Assembly: GCA_027531255.1 (NCBI GenBank)
Contig: JAPZRU010000012.1
Coordinates: forward strand, 157,829 to 221,828
Length of the DNA stretch: 64,000 nucleotides
Source of the DNA: Steroidobacteraceae bacterium
GTDB taxonomy: Bacteria > Pseudomonadota > Gammaproteobacteria > Steroidobacterales > Steroidobacteraceae
Direction: 5' to 3'
A model generated the notes under the pieces. That model had not been told where the DNA came from and did no database searches. It saw only the letters and a list, made by a program, of their open reading frames with translations. This document shows, one piece after another, positions 9,881 through 25,838 of this stretch (positions are counted from its first letter, which is position 1; each line of letters opens with the position of its first letter). Made by a program: the position numbers and the translations under genes.

Positions 9881-10335
9881 CGGGTCTCCCTGGCCGGGTC
9901 GAAGAAGCGGGCGAACGAGGCGGCGTTGGTGGGCCCGAACGCGTCGAGCTCCATCGTGCGGCCGGTGACGGGATCCGCGATCGACATGCGGCCGTCGGAC
10001 CACCGCGTCAGGCGGTAGGGTTCGGTGGGGCTCGCGCGCGCGACCGCGCGGCCCTGGCCGAGCCCGCGCAGCACGCCGAACACGAAGCCCTCCCCTTCCT
10101 GGTTCAGCACCGCCACCGTGCCGCCGCGGCGCGCGTCCTCGATCACGAGGCGACCGTCTTCCTGCGGCAGGAAGCGCAGCTCGAGCACCTCGACCGCGGT
10201 CGCGGCCGGCATCGAGGTCACGCCGTAGCCGGTCAATCGCGCACCGGCGGCGAGGCCGATCGCGCCGAGGATCAGCGCCGCGGCCGCGTACAGCGCACCC
10301 TTGGGGAATATCTCCTGACGGAACGGATCGCCCAT
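9877..10335 (-). CDS. puhC: Photosynthetic complex assembly protein PuhC
   Basis: A 152-residue protein with one N-terminal membrane helix (about 14-32) and a periplasmic domain. The segments [19 protein letters not shown] and [14 protein letters not shown] are typical of PuhC, which promotes RC-LH1 assembly. The ATG at 10335 lies 13 bp after puhB ends. It overlaps acsF by 4 bp. Assignment rests on sequence pattern and on the invariant puhA-puhB-puhC order. Confidence 0.92.
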   Translation of the reverse strand: MGDPFRQEIFPKGALYAAAALILGAIGLAAGARLTGYGVTSMPAATAVEVLELRFLPQEDGRLVIEDARRGGTVAVLNQEGEGFVFGVLRGLGQGRAVARASPTEPYRLTRWSDGRMSIADPVTGRTMELDAFGPTNAASFARFFDPARETR

Positions 10336-10348
10336 CGCGGTTCTCCTG

Positions 10349-11011
10349 TCAGGCCCTGGCCGGTGTGCGGGCGCCGCGCGCGGCATCCGCGACGACCGGC
10401 GTCGCGACCGTCGCCGGCGCACGCAGCGGCAGCCCGTGGTAGTCCGCCAGCGCCTGCGCCACGAGACGGCCCACGCGCTCCGCGTCGGGTATGCAGCGCA
10501 GCGCCGGCTCGGTGCGCGTGAAGCGCCACGGCCGCACGTGCGGCCAGCTGACGAGGTAGCCGACGCGCTGGCCGCGCACGAGCTGGAGCGCCACGTCGCC
10601 CGAACCGTCCGCCCAGGCCTTCAGGCTCGCGCCCTCGACCAGCGCGAACGGGAGGTTCACGCACATCGGCAGCGCGACCCCGTGCCGCAGCACGACGCGG
10701 CGATCGGTCACGGTGTAGACCGCGCCGCGCGCCGCGGCGCGCGCCGCCCAGGCGAGGAAACCCAGGCAGACCGCGCCCATCGCGAGCGGCACGAAGCCCG
10801 CGGCGATCGCGGCGCCGAGCGGCGCGCCGTCGTACCACGCCGTGCCGACGTACCAGGCCCAAAGCACCGCGAAGTAGCCCGCGAGCTCCGGCAGGTGGTA
10901 CGCGCGACGCGCGAGGCTCTTCCAGTCGGGCGAGCCCTGCCACAGCAGGCGCTCGCCTTCGGGTAGCGGCTCCGGCAGTCCCGGGCTCGCCTCGAACTCG
11001 TGCTCGTCCAT
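10349..11011 (-). CDS. puhB: Photosynthetic complex assembly protein PuhB
   Basis: A 220-residue protein with a PH-like (bPH2/YdbT-type) core and about three membrane segments. GERLLWQGSPDWKSLARRAYH and the later VYTVTDRRVVLRHGVALP are characteristic of PuhB, a dimeric RC assembly factor. The ATG at 11011 lies 10 bp downstream of the puhA stop. It occupies the standard place between puhA and puhC. Confidence 0.93.
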   Translation of the reverse strand: MDEHEFEASPGLPEPLPEGERLLWQGSPDWKSLARRAYHLPELAGYFAVLWAWYVGTAWYDGAPLGAAIAAGFVPLAMGAVCLGFLAWAARAAARGAVYTVTDRRVVLRHGVALPMCVNLPFALVEGASLKAWADGSGDVALQLVRGQRVGYLVSWPHVRPWRFTRTEPALRCIPDAERVGRLVAQALADYHGLPLRAPATVATPVVADAARGARTPARA

Positions 11012-11021
11012 GACCGACTCC

Positions 11022-11804
11022 TCAGAGCACCGGGCCGAGGCGCGATTCCTCGGCGTACAGCGTGCCACCACCGTAGTAGCCGCAGATGCGGTCCTCCTCG
11101 CGGAGCGTCACGCGATCCGGGTTCGCGAGGCCCGGCACGTCCGCGAAGTGGCGGCTCATGATCGAGCGCACCGTGACGCGGTTCTTGTAGCGGCTGACCT
11201 TGGCGAAGGTGGCGGGCACCAGCACGCGCCGGCCGTTCGCGGCGACCTCGAGCTCGTAGTAGCGGATCTGCGGCTCGGACAGGTCGACCCAGACGTCGCG
11301 CACCGTCGCGCCGATCACGCCATCGCCGCCGTAGACGGGCATGCCGACCGGGTTCGGGTCGCGGCCCTCGACGCGGTAGTCGGTGGCGACGCGCAGCGGG
11401 ACGATCTTCGGCCGGCCGTCGATCGTCAGGTCGGGCTCGTCCGCGCGCATCGCGTACGAGGCGGGACCGACCGCGTCGAGCATCGGGTTGCCCGTCGGCT
11501 GGTAGGCCGTGCCGGGGTGGCCCTCGACGGGCGCGGCGGCGATCGGCCGGCGGTCGTGCCGCGCGTCGCTCGGCACGTCGACCGCGCCACCGTGCGCGGT
11601 GATGAAGGTCTTCGGCCGCGGCACCGCCGGGAAGCCCTCCACCTTGACGCGATCGGTCCGCGCGTTGCGGTCCGAGTCGAGCGGGTAGCCTTCCCGCTTG
11701 TTCTCGCGGTGCAGGTAGATGAGCAGGCCGGCGAAGAAGATCCAGAAGGCATACAGGACGACTTGCGCGACGTCGATGTAGCCGGTGAAAGCGCCAGTGG
11801 GCAT
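11022..11804 (-). CDS. puhA: Photosynthetic reaction centre H subunit
   Basis: The 260-residue H subunit caps the cytoplasmic side of the reaction centre and guides protons to QB. It has a single N-terminal helix (about 12-31, VVLYAFWIFFAGLLIYLHREN) and then the PRC-barrel cytoplasmic domain with YPLDSDRN and PLRVATDYRVEGRDPNPVGMPV. The length is close to the usual 250-260. It follows lhaA by 19 bp in the conserved lhaA-puhABC order. Confidence 0.97.
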   Translation of the reverse strand: MPTGAFTGYIDVAQVVLYAFWIFFAGLLIYLHRENKREGYPLDSDRNARTDRVKVEGFPAVPRPKTFITAHGGAVDVPSDARHDRRPIAAAPVEGHPGTAYQPTGNPMLDAVGPASYAMRADEPDLTIDGRPKIVPLRVATDYRVEGRDPNPVGMPVYGGDGVIGATVRDVWVDLSEPQIRYYELEVAANGRRVLVPATFAKVSRYKNRVTVRSIMSRHFADVPGLANPDRVTLREEDRICGYYGGGTLYAEESRLGPVL

Positions 11805-11823
11805 GGCAGGTCTCCGATGCGGT

Positions 11824-13320
11824 TCAGCGGGGCAGGTCCGCGAGTCCGAGCCGCACTGGCTCGCGGTAGTGGTCGGGCGCGGCACGGGGTCCGGCCGCGG
11901 GCGCGCCGCGATGGCGCACGAGCGGGCCGATGACCGCGAGCGTCAGGAACAGGAGCAGGATCTCGAACTGGTAGACGAAGCCGTAGCCGACCGTCGGGTC
12001 GGAGAGGGCCGGGCCGAGCGAGCCCCGCGCGGCGAGCGCGCCGAACGCGTCGCTCACGAGGCCGCCGGCGGCGATCGCCAGGCCGGCGGCCGTGGCCTGC
12101 ACGGCACCCCACGCGCCGAGCGCGAGGCCGTTGGCGGAACCGTCGGTCGCCGCGTGCTCGCGCTGCATCGCGCCGGCGAGCGTGCCGACCGCGAACAGCC
12201 CGCCGCCGAAGCCGATCGCGAGACCGCCGAGCCGGAACAGGGTGGGCGAGTCCAGCGGCGCCGCGAGCAGCACCGCGGCGAATGCGAACAGGCCGACCAC
12301 GATGCCGGCGGCGGCCACGCGGTAGGCGTCGCCGCCGCGGCCGAGCACGCGCGCGGCGAGCAGGTAGGCCGCGAGCGCGCCGCCCGCGAGCACCGCCGTC
12401 AGCTGCGCCGTCTGCCCGACCGAGAGGTGCAGCACCTCGCCGCCGTAGGGCTCGAGCACGATGTCCTGCATGTTGAAGGCCGCGGTGCCGAGCCCGACCG
12501 ACAGCAGGAAACGCCGCGACTGCGGCTGCGCCATGAAGCCGCGCCACGCGCGGAGGAAGTCCGGCGGCGAGTCGGGCGCGCGCGTGCGCGCCGTGTCCCG
12601 GGGCTCCTGCCGCCAGGCCGCGACGACGTTCAGCACCAGCGTCAGCACCGCCGCGCCCTGCACCACCTGGATCAGGCGGATCTGGCCGAAGTCGGCGAGC
12701 AGCCAGCCGAACGCGGCGCCCGCGCCGATCAGCCCGACCAGCAGCATCACGTACAGCGCGGCGACCACGCGGGGGCGCGTCGCCGGGGTCGCGAGGTCGG
12801 TGGCGAGCGCGAGGCCGGCGGTCTGCACGATCTGCATCCCGGCGCCGACCATCAGGAACGCCAGCGCGGCGGCGATCGGGCCGACGATCGCGGGCCCGTG
12901 CGTGTCGCCGGACAGGATGATCAGCGCGAACGGCATGATCGCGAGCCCGCCGAACTGCAGCAGCGTGCCGATCATCAGGTACGGCACGCGCCGCCAGCCG
13001 AGCGCGGAGACGTGCGTGTCGGAGCGGAAGCCGACCAGCGCGCGGAACGGCGCGAACAGCAGCGGCAGCGCGACCATCGTCGCGACCACCCACGCGTGCA
13101 CGCCGAGCTCGACGATCATCACGCGGTTCAGCGTGCCGATCGTCAGCGCCGTCGCCATGCCGACCGAGACCTGGAACAGCGACAGCCGCACCAGCCGCCC
13201 GAACGGCAGCGCGGCGGAGGTCGCGTCGGCGAACGGCAGCCACCGCGACGGCAGGTGCGTCCAGCCGCTGGCGAAGCGGCTCGCGCGCGTCGGACCGGCG
13301 GCGAGGCGGCGCGCGTTCAT
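11824..13320 (-). CDS. lhaA: Light-harvesting complex assembly protein LhaA (PucC family)
   Basis: A 498-residue, 12-helix member of the PucC/BCD family of MFS proteins that help LH1 assemble, probably by delivering bacteriochlorophyll. Typical segments are TLNRVMIVELGV, GFRSDTHVSALGWRRVPY and NMQDIVLEPYGGEVLHLSVGQT. The ATG at 13320 overlaps bchM by 4 bp. Its place directly before puhA identifies it as LhaA rather than PucC. A second family member lies at 25839-27203. Confidence 0.94.
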   Translation of the reverse strand: MNARRLAAGPTRASRFASGWTHLPSRWLPFADATSAALPFGRLVRLSLFQVSVGMATALTIGTLNRVMIVELGVHAWVVATMVALPLLFAPFRALVGFRSDTHVSALGWRRVPYLMIGTLLQFGGLAIMPFALIILSGDTHGPAIVGPIAAALAFLMVGAGMQIVQTAGLALATDLATPATRPRVVAALYVMLLVGLIGAGAAFGWLLADFGQIRLIQVVQGAAVLTLVLNVVAAWRQEPRDTARTRAPDSPPDFLRAWRGFMAQPQSRRFLLSVGLGTAAFNMQDIVLEPYGGEVLHLSVGQTAQLTAVLAGGALAAYLLAARVLGRGGDAYRVAAAGIVVGLFAFAAVLLAAPLDSPTLFRLGGLAIGFGGGLFAVGTLAGAMQREHAATDGSANGLALGAWGAVQATAAGLAIAAGGLVSDAFGALAARGSLGPALSDPTVGYGFVYQFEILLLFLTLAVIGPLVRHRGAPAAGPRAAPDHYREPVRLGLADLPR

Positions 13321-14045
13321 AGCCGGACGAGCTCCTGCGCCTGCGAGGTGTAGAAGCCGTTGACCACGCGCTCGGTGCGGCCGACGGCGAACCCCGCGAA
13401 CCGCGGGTCGGAGGCCAGCACGGCGCGCAGCTTCTCCGGCGCGACCGGCTCGATCGACGGCGAACGGTGGCCCTGCGGGAACCACTGGCCCACCGCGTGC
13501 ATCGTGGCGAGCAGCCAGTTGCTCGGCGCGAACGTGAACACCACGCTGCCGCGCGTGCGTTCCGCGAGGCCCGCCAGCGCCGGCAGCACGTCCTGCAGGC
13601 GGTAGTGGATCAGCGAGTCCATCGCCACCACGTGGTCGAACGTGCCGAGCGCGGGATCCAGGAAATCGCCGGCGCGCCACTCGATCGCCTCGCGCACGTC
13701 CGTCGGCATGCGGTCGCGACCGAGCTCGACGAGCGTCGGCGCGAGATCCACGGCGACCACCTCGGCGCCGCGGCGGGCCGCCTCGATCGCGAGCATCCCG
13801 GTGCCGCAGCCGGCGTCCAGCACGCGCCGCCCGGCGAGGTCCATCGGCAGCCACGCGAGCAGCTGCGCGCGCATCGCGTCGCGGCCCGCGCGCACCGTGC
13901 GCCGGATCCGGCCCACCGGCGCACCGCTGGTCAGCCGCGCCCACGTGTCCGCCGCCGTGCGATCGAAGTAGGCCTCGATCTGGCCGCGCCGCGACTGCCA
14001 GCTGGCCGAGCCTGCGGGCGCGCTGACGGTCGCCGCGCGGGGCAT
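13317..14045 (-). CDS. bchM: Mg-protoporphyrin IX O-methyltransferase
   Basis: The 242-residue SAM-dependent enzyme methylates Mg-protoporphyrin IX to the monomethyl ester used by AcsF. The SAM motif I is LDAGCGTGMLAIEAARRG, and GDFLDPALGTFDHVVAMDSLIHY is typical of BchM. I chose the ATG at 14045, which gives the normal length and has a GCGGGCGGAC stretch upstream. An in-frame GTG at 14159 would add 38 Ala/Arg-rich residues and lacks a ribosome site. About 120 bp separate it from bchL. Confidence 0.95.
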   Translation of the reverse strand: MPRAATVSAPAGSASWQSRRGQIEAYFDRTAADTWARLTSGAPVGRIRRTVRAGRDAMRAQLLAWLPMDLAGRRVLDAGCGTGMLAIEAARRGAEVVAVDLAPTLVELGRDRMPTDVREAIEWRAGDFLDPALGTFDHVVAMDSLIHYRLQDVLPALAGLAERTRGSVVFTFAPSNWLLATMHAVGQWFPQGHRSPSIEPVAPEKLRAVLASDPRFAGFAVGRTERVVNGFYTSQAQELVRL

Positions 14046-14167
14046 GTCCGCCCGCGGCCGCTCGACGCGCTGGGCGTCGAGGCGCGCACGTTCCGCTTCC
14101 GCGCCGGCGCGGGCGGTGGCGGTTACGGTGGCGGTGCTGCCGAGGGCGGTGCCGTTCACGGTAGTGC

Positions 14168-18790
<4,623 letters not shown>

Positions 18791-18816
<26 letters not shown>

Positions 18817-20374
18817 CGTAGAGGGTTCCGACCGAGATCGACGCGATTCCCTGGGCGACGGCGTAGCTCTCCGTATTGCGGCGCGCCTTGGCGCGGACGA
18901 AGAAGGGGATCTTCCGGAGCTCGAGCTCGGCCTCGGGCTCCCAGGCGACCGTCGCTGCGGGCGCGGGTGCGTGCGCGATCGCGGCGTCGTGGCGTGGCGC
19001 TTCCACCGCCACTCGCGCGCCGTGGCCGAGGTGCGAGGGCGCGGCCGAGTCGTGGAACTCGAAGTCCTCGCGGAACATCCCGAGCAGGTGCTCCTCGAGG
19101 CCCATCATCAGCGGATGCACCCAGGTGTCGAACAGCACGTTCGCGCCCTCGAAGCCCATCTGCGGCGAGTAGCGCGCAGGGAAGTCCTGCACGTGCACCG
19201 GCGCCGAGATCACCGCGCACGGGATGCCGAGGCGCTTCGCGACGTGACGCTCCATCTGCGTGCCGAGCACGAGCTCGGGGTGGGCACGGGCGATCGCGTC
19301 TTCCACCTCGAGGTAGTCGTCGGCGATCAGCGCGTCGAGCCCGTGACGTTTCGCGACCTCGCGTACGTCGCGAGCCTGCTCGCGCGAGTACGTGCCGAGA
19401 CCGACCAGCTGGAAGCCGAGTTCTTCGGTGGCGACGCGCGCCGCGGCGATCGCGTGCGTGGCGTCGCCGAACACGAACACGCGCTTGCCGGTGAGGTAGG
19501 TCGAGTCGACCGAGCGCGAATACCACGGCAGCCGGGACTCGCCGGCGCGCACCGCGGCCTCCGGGTCGAGGCCCGCGAGCGTCGCCACCTCGCGCAGGAA
19601 GTCGCGCGTGGCGCCGACGCCGATCGGCACGGTCTTCGTGTACGGCTGCCGGAAGCTGCGCTGCAGCCACTGCGCGGCGAGCCCCGCGATCTCGGGGTAC
19701 AGCACGACGTTGAAGTCCGCCTCGCCGAGACGCGCGAGATCCGCCGGCCGCGCGCCGAGCGGCGCCGTGACCGCGACCTCCACGCCGATCGCCTCCAGGA
19801 GACGCCGCACTTCCTGCACGTCGTCGCGGTGGCGGAAGCCGAGGCTCGTGGGGCCGAGCAGGTTGCAGCGTGGCCGCGCACCCCGCACGGCACGTTGCGT
19901 CTCGCCGGGCGGTGGGGCGAACCGCGGGATCGTCGGGCCGGCGAGCGCGCGCACCAGCTGGTACAGCGTCTCGGCCGCGCCCCAGTTCTCCTTCTTCTGG
20001 TAGGCCGGCAGCTCCAGCGGCACGACCGGCACCGGCAGGTCGAGCGCGAGCGCGAGCCCGCCCGGATCGTCCTGGATCAGTTCCGCCGTGCAGCTCGCGC
20101 CGACCAGCAGCGCCTCGGGCTCGAAGCGCGCGTATGCGTCGCGTGCGGAGGTCTTGAACAGCTCCGCGGTGTCCGTGCCGAGGTCGCGCGCCTGGAACGT
20201 GGTGTACGTGACCGGCGGGCGCGACGCGCGGCGCTCGATCATCGTGAACAGCAGGTCGGCGTAGGTGTCGCCCTGCGGCGCGTGGAGCACGTAGTGCACG
20301 CCTTCCATCGCGGCGGCGATGCGCATCGCGCCGACGTGGGGCGGGCCTTCGTAGGTCCAGACCGTCAGCTGCAC
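18791..20374 (-). CDS. bchB: Light-independent protochlorophyllide reductase subunit B
   Basis: The 527-residue NifK-like subunit pairs with BchN to reduce ring D of protochlorophyllide. The opening [19 protein letters not shown] and [18 protein letters not shown] are diagnostic, the latter with the substrate/cluster-side Cys. The start codon is GTG at 20374, with a strong AGGAGA site that overlaps the TAG stop of bchN. The C-terminus overlaps bchH by 26 bp. Confidence 0.97.
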
Positions 20375-20383
20375 CGCGTTCTC

Positions 20384-22253
<1,870 letters not shown>

Positions 22254-22259
<6 letters not shown>

Positions 22260-22287
22260 TTAGGTTGGACGTAAGAAAAAGTTGACA
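22254..22287. promoter_or_regulatory. Paired PpsR/CrtJ-like sites between bchF and ppaA
   Basis: Two 18-bp sites of the form TGT-N12-ACR lie back to back: TGTCAATTAGGTTGGACG on the plus strand (22254-22271) and TGTCAACTTTTTCTTACG on the minus strand (22270-22287). The known consensus of PpsR/CrtJ is TGT-N12-ACA. Each contains TGTCAA, the complement of a TTGACA -35 box; the one at 22282-22287 points toward ppaA, although no good -10 follows it. The region 22204-22436 holds no gene. Confidence 0.65.
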
Positions 22288-22436
22288 GTAGCCCCCGGCG
22301 GAGCGCAGGTTTGCTCCGTCGAGTCGACCGGGAGCCGCCCGAGGGCTCGCCGAGATATCTCCCCTCCGCGGCGGTCCGCGCCGGGGACGGGACACGACGG
22401 CGATCGAGCCGGCACGCGCCGGCGAAGGTTCGGGCC

Positions 22437-23339
22437 ATGCACGTCGACGACTTGACGCTGGGCTTCACCGGGTGCGGTTACGGTGAGGACGATGCGCGCG
22501 CGGACCTCCGCGCGCGAGGCATCGCCGCCCCGCCGGACGACCGCCCCCGGACCCGCGCCGCCGCGATGTCGCTCAGCGGCCTGCTGCGCACCATCGAAGG
22601 CGACATCGTCCCGCGGCTCGTGCTCGCGCGCTGCACGGCACTGCCGGCGGCCGGCTCGGCCGCGCGCTCGCCCACGCGGGAAGAAGTCGAGGAACTCGTC
22701 GGCCTGCTGCTCGCGCACGAATCGGGCGTGGCGCTCGCGTTCGTGGCCGCGCTGCATGCCCGCGGCATGCCGCTCGACACCCTGTGTCTCGAACTGCTCG
22801 CGCCCGCCGCGCGGCGCATCGGCGAACTGTGGGAACACGATCGCGCCGACATCATGCAGGTCTCGCTCGCCCTCGCCCGCCTGCACACGGTGCTGCGCGA
22901 GGTCTCGGTCGACGGCCACGAGCCGATGATCGACTCCCACGAGCCTGGCGCGCGGGTGCTGCTGGTGCCGTCGCCGGGCGAGCAGCATACCTTCGGCCTG
23001 ATGCTGGTGGCCGAATTCTTCCGGCGCGCCGGCTGGGACGTCTCCAGCGAGTTCCCCGCCACCACCGCGGATCTGCTCGAACTCGTCGCGGGCGAACGCT
23101 TCGCCGTCGTCGGCCTGTCGTGCGCGTCCGAGTCGCGGCTCGACGGCCTCGCGTCGCGCATCCAGGCGGTGCGGCGCGCGTCGCGCAACCGCGGGATCGG
23201 CGTGCTGGTCGGCGGCCGCCTGTTCACGGATGCGCCCGAGCTCGCGGGCCGCATCGGCGCCGACGGGACCGCGGCCGACGGTCGCCAGGCCGTGCTGCAG
23301 GCGCGACGCCTGCGCGGCCTCCTGGTGGCAGCGCACTGA
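22437..23339 (+). CDS. ppaA: PpaA/AerR-type cobalamin-binding regulator
   Basis: A 300-residue regulator of photosystem gene expression. Residues about 100-170 form the helical linker, and about 180-290 a B12-binding Rossmann domain (VLLVPSPGEQHTFGLMLVAEF, then FAVVGLSCASESRLDGL and a GVLVGGRLF strand). Such proteins are antirepressors of PpsR/CrtJ that respond to light through cobalamin. The canonical DxHxxG motif appears in the altered form SPGEQHTFG, keeping the His. The ATG at 22437 has a GAAGG site. It sits 57 bp before ppsR, the usual pair. Confidence 0.92.
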   Translation: MHVDDLTLGFTGCGYGEDDARADLRARGIAAPPDDRPRTRAAAMSLSGLLRTIEGDIVPRLVLARCTALPAAGSAARSPTREEVEELVGLLLAHESGVALAFVAALHARGMPLDTLCLELLAPAARRIGELWEHDRADIMQVSLALARLHTVLREVSVDGHEPMIDSHEPGARVLLVPSPGEQHTFGLMLVAEFFRRAGWDVSSEFPATTADLLELVAGERFAVVGLSCASESRLDGLASRIQAVRRASRNRGIGVLVGGRLFTDAPELAGRIGADGTAADGRQAVLQARRLRGLLVAAH

Positions 23340-23396
23340 CAGGCGAGCGCGTTTAAACTTGCGCGCCAACCCCACGGACCCGGACCGGACAGCGCA

Positions 23397-24845
23397 GTGA
23401 AGGCTTTCAGCGCCGCGAAACAATGGCTGGGCGAGGTCGACGCCCAGACCGCCGCGCAGTTCGTCGCGGTCGCATCCGACGTCGCGCTGCTGGTCGCACC
23501 CCGCGACGTGCCGGTGATCCGCGACGTGGCCTTCGGCAGCAACGAACTCGCGCGCGAGATCACCGAGGACTGGACCGGCCGCGCGTGGCTCGACCTGGTG
23601 ACGATCGAGAGCCGCCCGAAGGTCGAGGCCCTCGTTCGCGACGCGCTCGCGAACGCGCCGCCGCGCTGGCGGCACGTGAACCACCGCTCCCCGTCGGGCG
23701 GCGAGGACATCCCGGTGCTCTACGCCGCGCTGCCCGTCGCCGGCGGCACGAGCGTGCTCGCGATGGGTCGCAGCCTGCGGCCCATCGCCACGCTGCAGCA
23801 GCGCCTGCTCGACGCCCAGCAGTCGATGGACCGCGAGTACTCGCGGATGCGCCAGGCGGAAACCCGCCACCGGCTGCTGTTCCAGCTGTCGAGCGAGGCG
23901 GTGCTCATCGTCGACGCCGCCAGCCGCCGCGTGGTGGAGGCGAACCCCTCGAGCGCCCGGCTGCTCGGCGCGCAGGAACGCGCGCTGATCGGCCGGCCGT
24001 TCCCGGAACGGCTCGACGCCGCGAGCGAACGGGCGCTCGAGACCCTGCTCGCGACCGTGCGCGCCACGGGCCGCACCGAGGAGACGCGCGTGCGCACCGC
24101 CGACGGCGCGCACGAGTTCCTCGCCGCCGTGTCGCTGTTCCGCGAGGAGCGCGGCACCTTCTTCCTGGTACGGCTCGCGCCGCACGGCGGCGCGGCCGGC
24201 AACGGCCACGCGGTGCCCCGCGCCTCCCGCGTGCTGGAACTGGTCGAGAACGGGCCCGACGGCTTCCTGGTCACCGACCCGGACGGTCGCATCGAGTACG
24301 CGAACCGCGCGTTCCTCGACATGGCGCAGCTCGCCACCGAGGAACTGGCCCGCGGCGAATCGCTCGAGCGCTGGCTGGGCCGCCCGGGCGTGGATTTCGG
24401 TCTGCTGTCCGCGCACCTCAAGGAGCACCGCTCGATCCGCCTGTTCGCGACGACGGTGCGGGGCGAATACGGCTCGGTCACCGACGTCGAGATCTGCGCG
24501 GTGGCGGTGCCGGACGCCGAACAGCCGCGGCTCGGCTTCACGGTGCGCAACGTGAGCCACCGCGTCGCCGCGGAGAAGCGCGTGCACCGCGAGCGGCCGC
24601 GCTCGGTCGAACAGCTGACCGAACTCGTCGGCCGGGTGCCGCTGAAGGAGCTGGTGCGCGAGTCCAGCGACATGATCGAGCGCCTCTGCATCGAAGCCGC
24701 GCTCGAACTCACCGGGGACAATCGCGCGTCCGCCGCCGAGATCCTCGGCCTGAGCCGGCAGAGCCTGTACGCGAAGCTGCGCCGCTACGGGCTCGGCGAC
24801 CTCGTCTCCACCGAGGACGACGCGGAGCCGCCCGCGTCCGCCTGA
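23397..24845 (+). CDS. ppsR: Transcriptional regulator PpsR/CrtJ
   Basis: A 482-residue redox-sensing repressor of bch, crt and puc genes. Layout: N-terminal PAS-like domain (about 10-125), Q-linker helix around residue 150, two PAS domains (about 155-270 and 275-385) and a Fis-type helix-turn-helix (about 420-465, with NRASAAEILGLSRQSLYAKLRRYGL). The Cys in the DNA-binding domain is conserved (ERLC, Cys431). The only other Cys is Cys367; the inter-PAS Cys of Rhodobacter proteins is absent. Start is GTG at 23397 with a weak ribosome site. Confidence 0.95.
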   Translation: MKAFSAAKQWLGEVDAQTAAQFVAVASDVALLVAPRDVPVIRDVAFGSNELAREITEDWTGRAWLDLVTIESRPKVEALVRDALANAPPRWRHVNHRSPSGGEDIPVLYAALPVAGGTSVLAMGRSLRPIATLQQRLLDAQQSMDREYSRMRQAETRHRLLFQLSSEAVLIVDAASRRVVEANPSSARLLGAQERALIGRPFPERLDAASERALETLLATVRATGRTEETRVRTADGAHEFLAAVSLFREERGTFFLVRLAPHGGAAGNGHAVPRASRVLELVENGPDGFLVTDPDGRIEYANRAFLDMAQLATEELARGESLERWLGRPGVDFGLLSAHLKEHRSIRLFATTVRGEYGSVTDVEICAVAVPDAEQPRLGFTVRNVSHRVAAEKRVHRERPRSVEQLTELVGRVPLKELVRESSDMIERLCIEAALELTGDNRASAAEILGLSRQSLYAKLRRYGLGDLVSTEDDAEPPASA

Positions 24846-24884
24846 GAACGGCTTTCATCGTCAATCCGGTTTTCCACATCTGCC

Positions 24885-24925
24885 TGTAAATCCAGCTTGA
24901 CACCTACTCGGCGCCGGACTAGCGT
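24885..24925 (+). promoter_or_regulatory. bchG promoter with perfect PpsR/CrtJ site
   Basis: TGTAAATCCAGCTTGACA at 24885-24902 is an exact TGT-N12-ACA match. Its right half contains TTGACA (24897-24902), and 17 bp later comes TAGCGT (24920-24925), a plausible -10. Transcription would start at or next to the ATG at 24932, which suggests a leaderless or nearly leaderless bchG message. Only a weak GGGT precedes the ATG. Confidence 0.7.
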
Positions 24926-24931
24926 CGGGTC

Positions 24932-25834
24932 ATGGCACGCACAGCGACTCACGCGATCCCCTCGGCGCGCCCCGCCCTCCCGGCCGTCGTCGAGCTCCTC
25001 AAGCCGATCACCTGGTTCCCGCCGATGTGGGCGCTCGCCTGCGGCGTGATCAGCACGGGCGGCGCCGTCGCGCCGCGCTGGGCGCAGGTGCTCGCCGGCA
25101 TCGTGCTGGCGGGGCCGCTGGTGTGCGGCACCAGCCAGGCGGTGAACGACTGGTTCGATCGCCACGTCGATGCGATCAACGAGCCGCACCGGCCGATCCC
25201 GTCCGGCCGGCTGCCCGGCTACTGGGGCCTCTACGTCGCGATCATCTGGACGCTGGTCTCGCTCGGCGTCGCGTGGCTGCTCGGGCCGTGGGGCTTCGCC
25301 GCCGCGGTCGTCGGCCTGGCGCTGGCGTGGGCCTACAGCGCGCCGCCGTTCCGGCTGAAGCGCAACGGCTGGTGGGGCAACTCCGCCGTCGCGGCCTGCT
25401 ACGAGGGCCTGCCGTGGCTCACCGGCGTGATCGTGATGACGGGTGCAGCCCCGTCGCCGCGCGTGCTGGCGGTAGCCGCGCTCTACAGCTTCGGCGCCCA
25501 CGGCATCATGACGCTGAACGACTTCAAGTCGGTGCCCGGCGACCGCCGGATGGGCATCCGCTCGCTGCCGGTTCAGCACGGCGAGGCGAACGCCGCGGCG
25601 ATCGCCTGCTTCATGATGGCGATCGCGCAGGCCGCGGTGATCGGCCTGCTGTTCTGGTGGGGCCACGGCTGGTACGCCGCCGTCGTCGGCGTGCTGCTGC
25701 TCGCGCAGCTCGCGCTGATGGAACGCCTGCTCGACGACCCGCGCGACCTCGCGCCCTGGTACAACGCCACCGGCATCGTGCTGTACGTGCTCGGCATGCT
25801 GGCCACGGCGTTCGCGCTGCGGCCCGGGATCTAG
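24932..25834 (+). CDS. bchG: Bacteriochlorophyll synthase (geranylgeranyl transferase)
   Basis: The 300-residue UbiA-type membrane prenyltransferase attaches geranylgeranyl (or phytyl) diphosphate to bacteriochlorophyllide a. The polyprenyl-diphosphate motif is NDWFDRHVDAINEPHRPIPS (first Asp-rich region), and the second is LNDFKSVPGDRRMGIRSLPV. About eight membrane helices follow. It starts the bchG-pucC-bchP-tspO run downstream of ppsR under its own predicted promoter. Confidence 0.97.
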   Translation: MARTATHAIPSARPALPAVVELLKPITWFPPMWALACGVISTGGAVAPRWAQVLAGIVLAGPLVCGTSQAVNDWFDRHVDAINEPHRPIPSGRLPGYWGLYVAIIWTLVSLGVAWLLGPWGFAAAVVGLALAWAYSAPPFRLKRNGWWGNSAVAACYEGLPWLTGVIVMTGAAPSPRVLAVAALYSFGAHGIMTLNDFKSVPGDRRMGIRSLPVQHGEANAAAIACFMMAIAQAAVIGLLFWWGHGWYAAVVGVLLLAQLALMERLLDDPRDLAPWYNATGIVLYVLGMLATAFALRPGI

Positions 25835-25838
25835 CCGC

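Noticed and set aside
14046..14159. Longer bchM start at GTG 14159
   Set aside because: It adds 38 low-complexity residues without a ribosome site; ATG 14045 gives the usual length.
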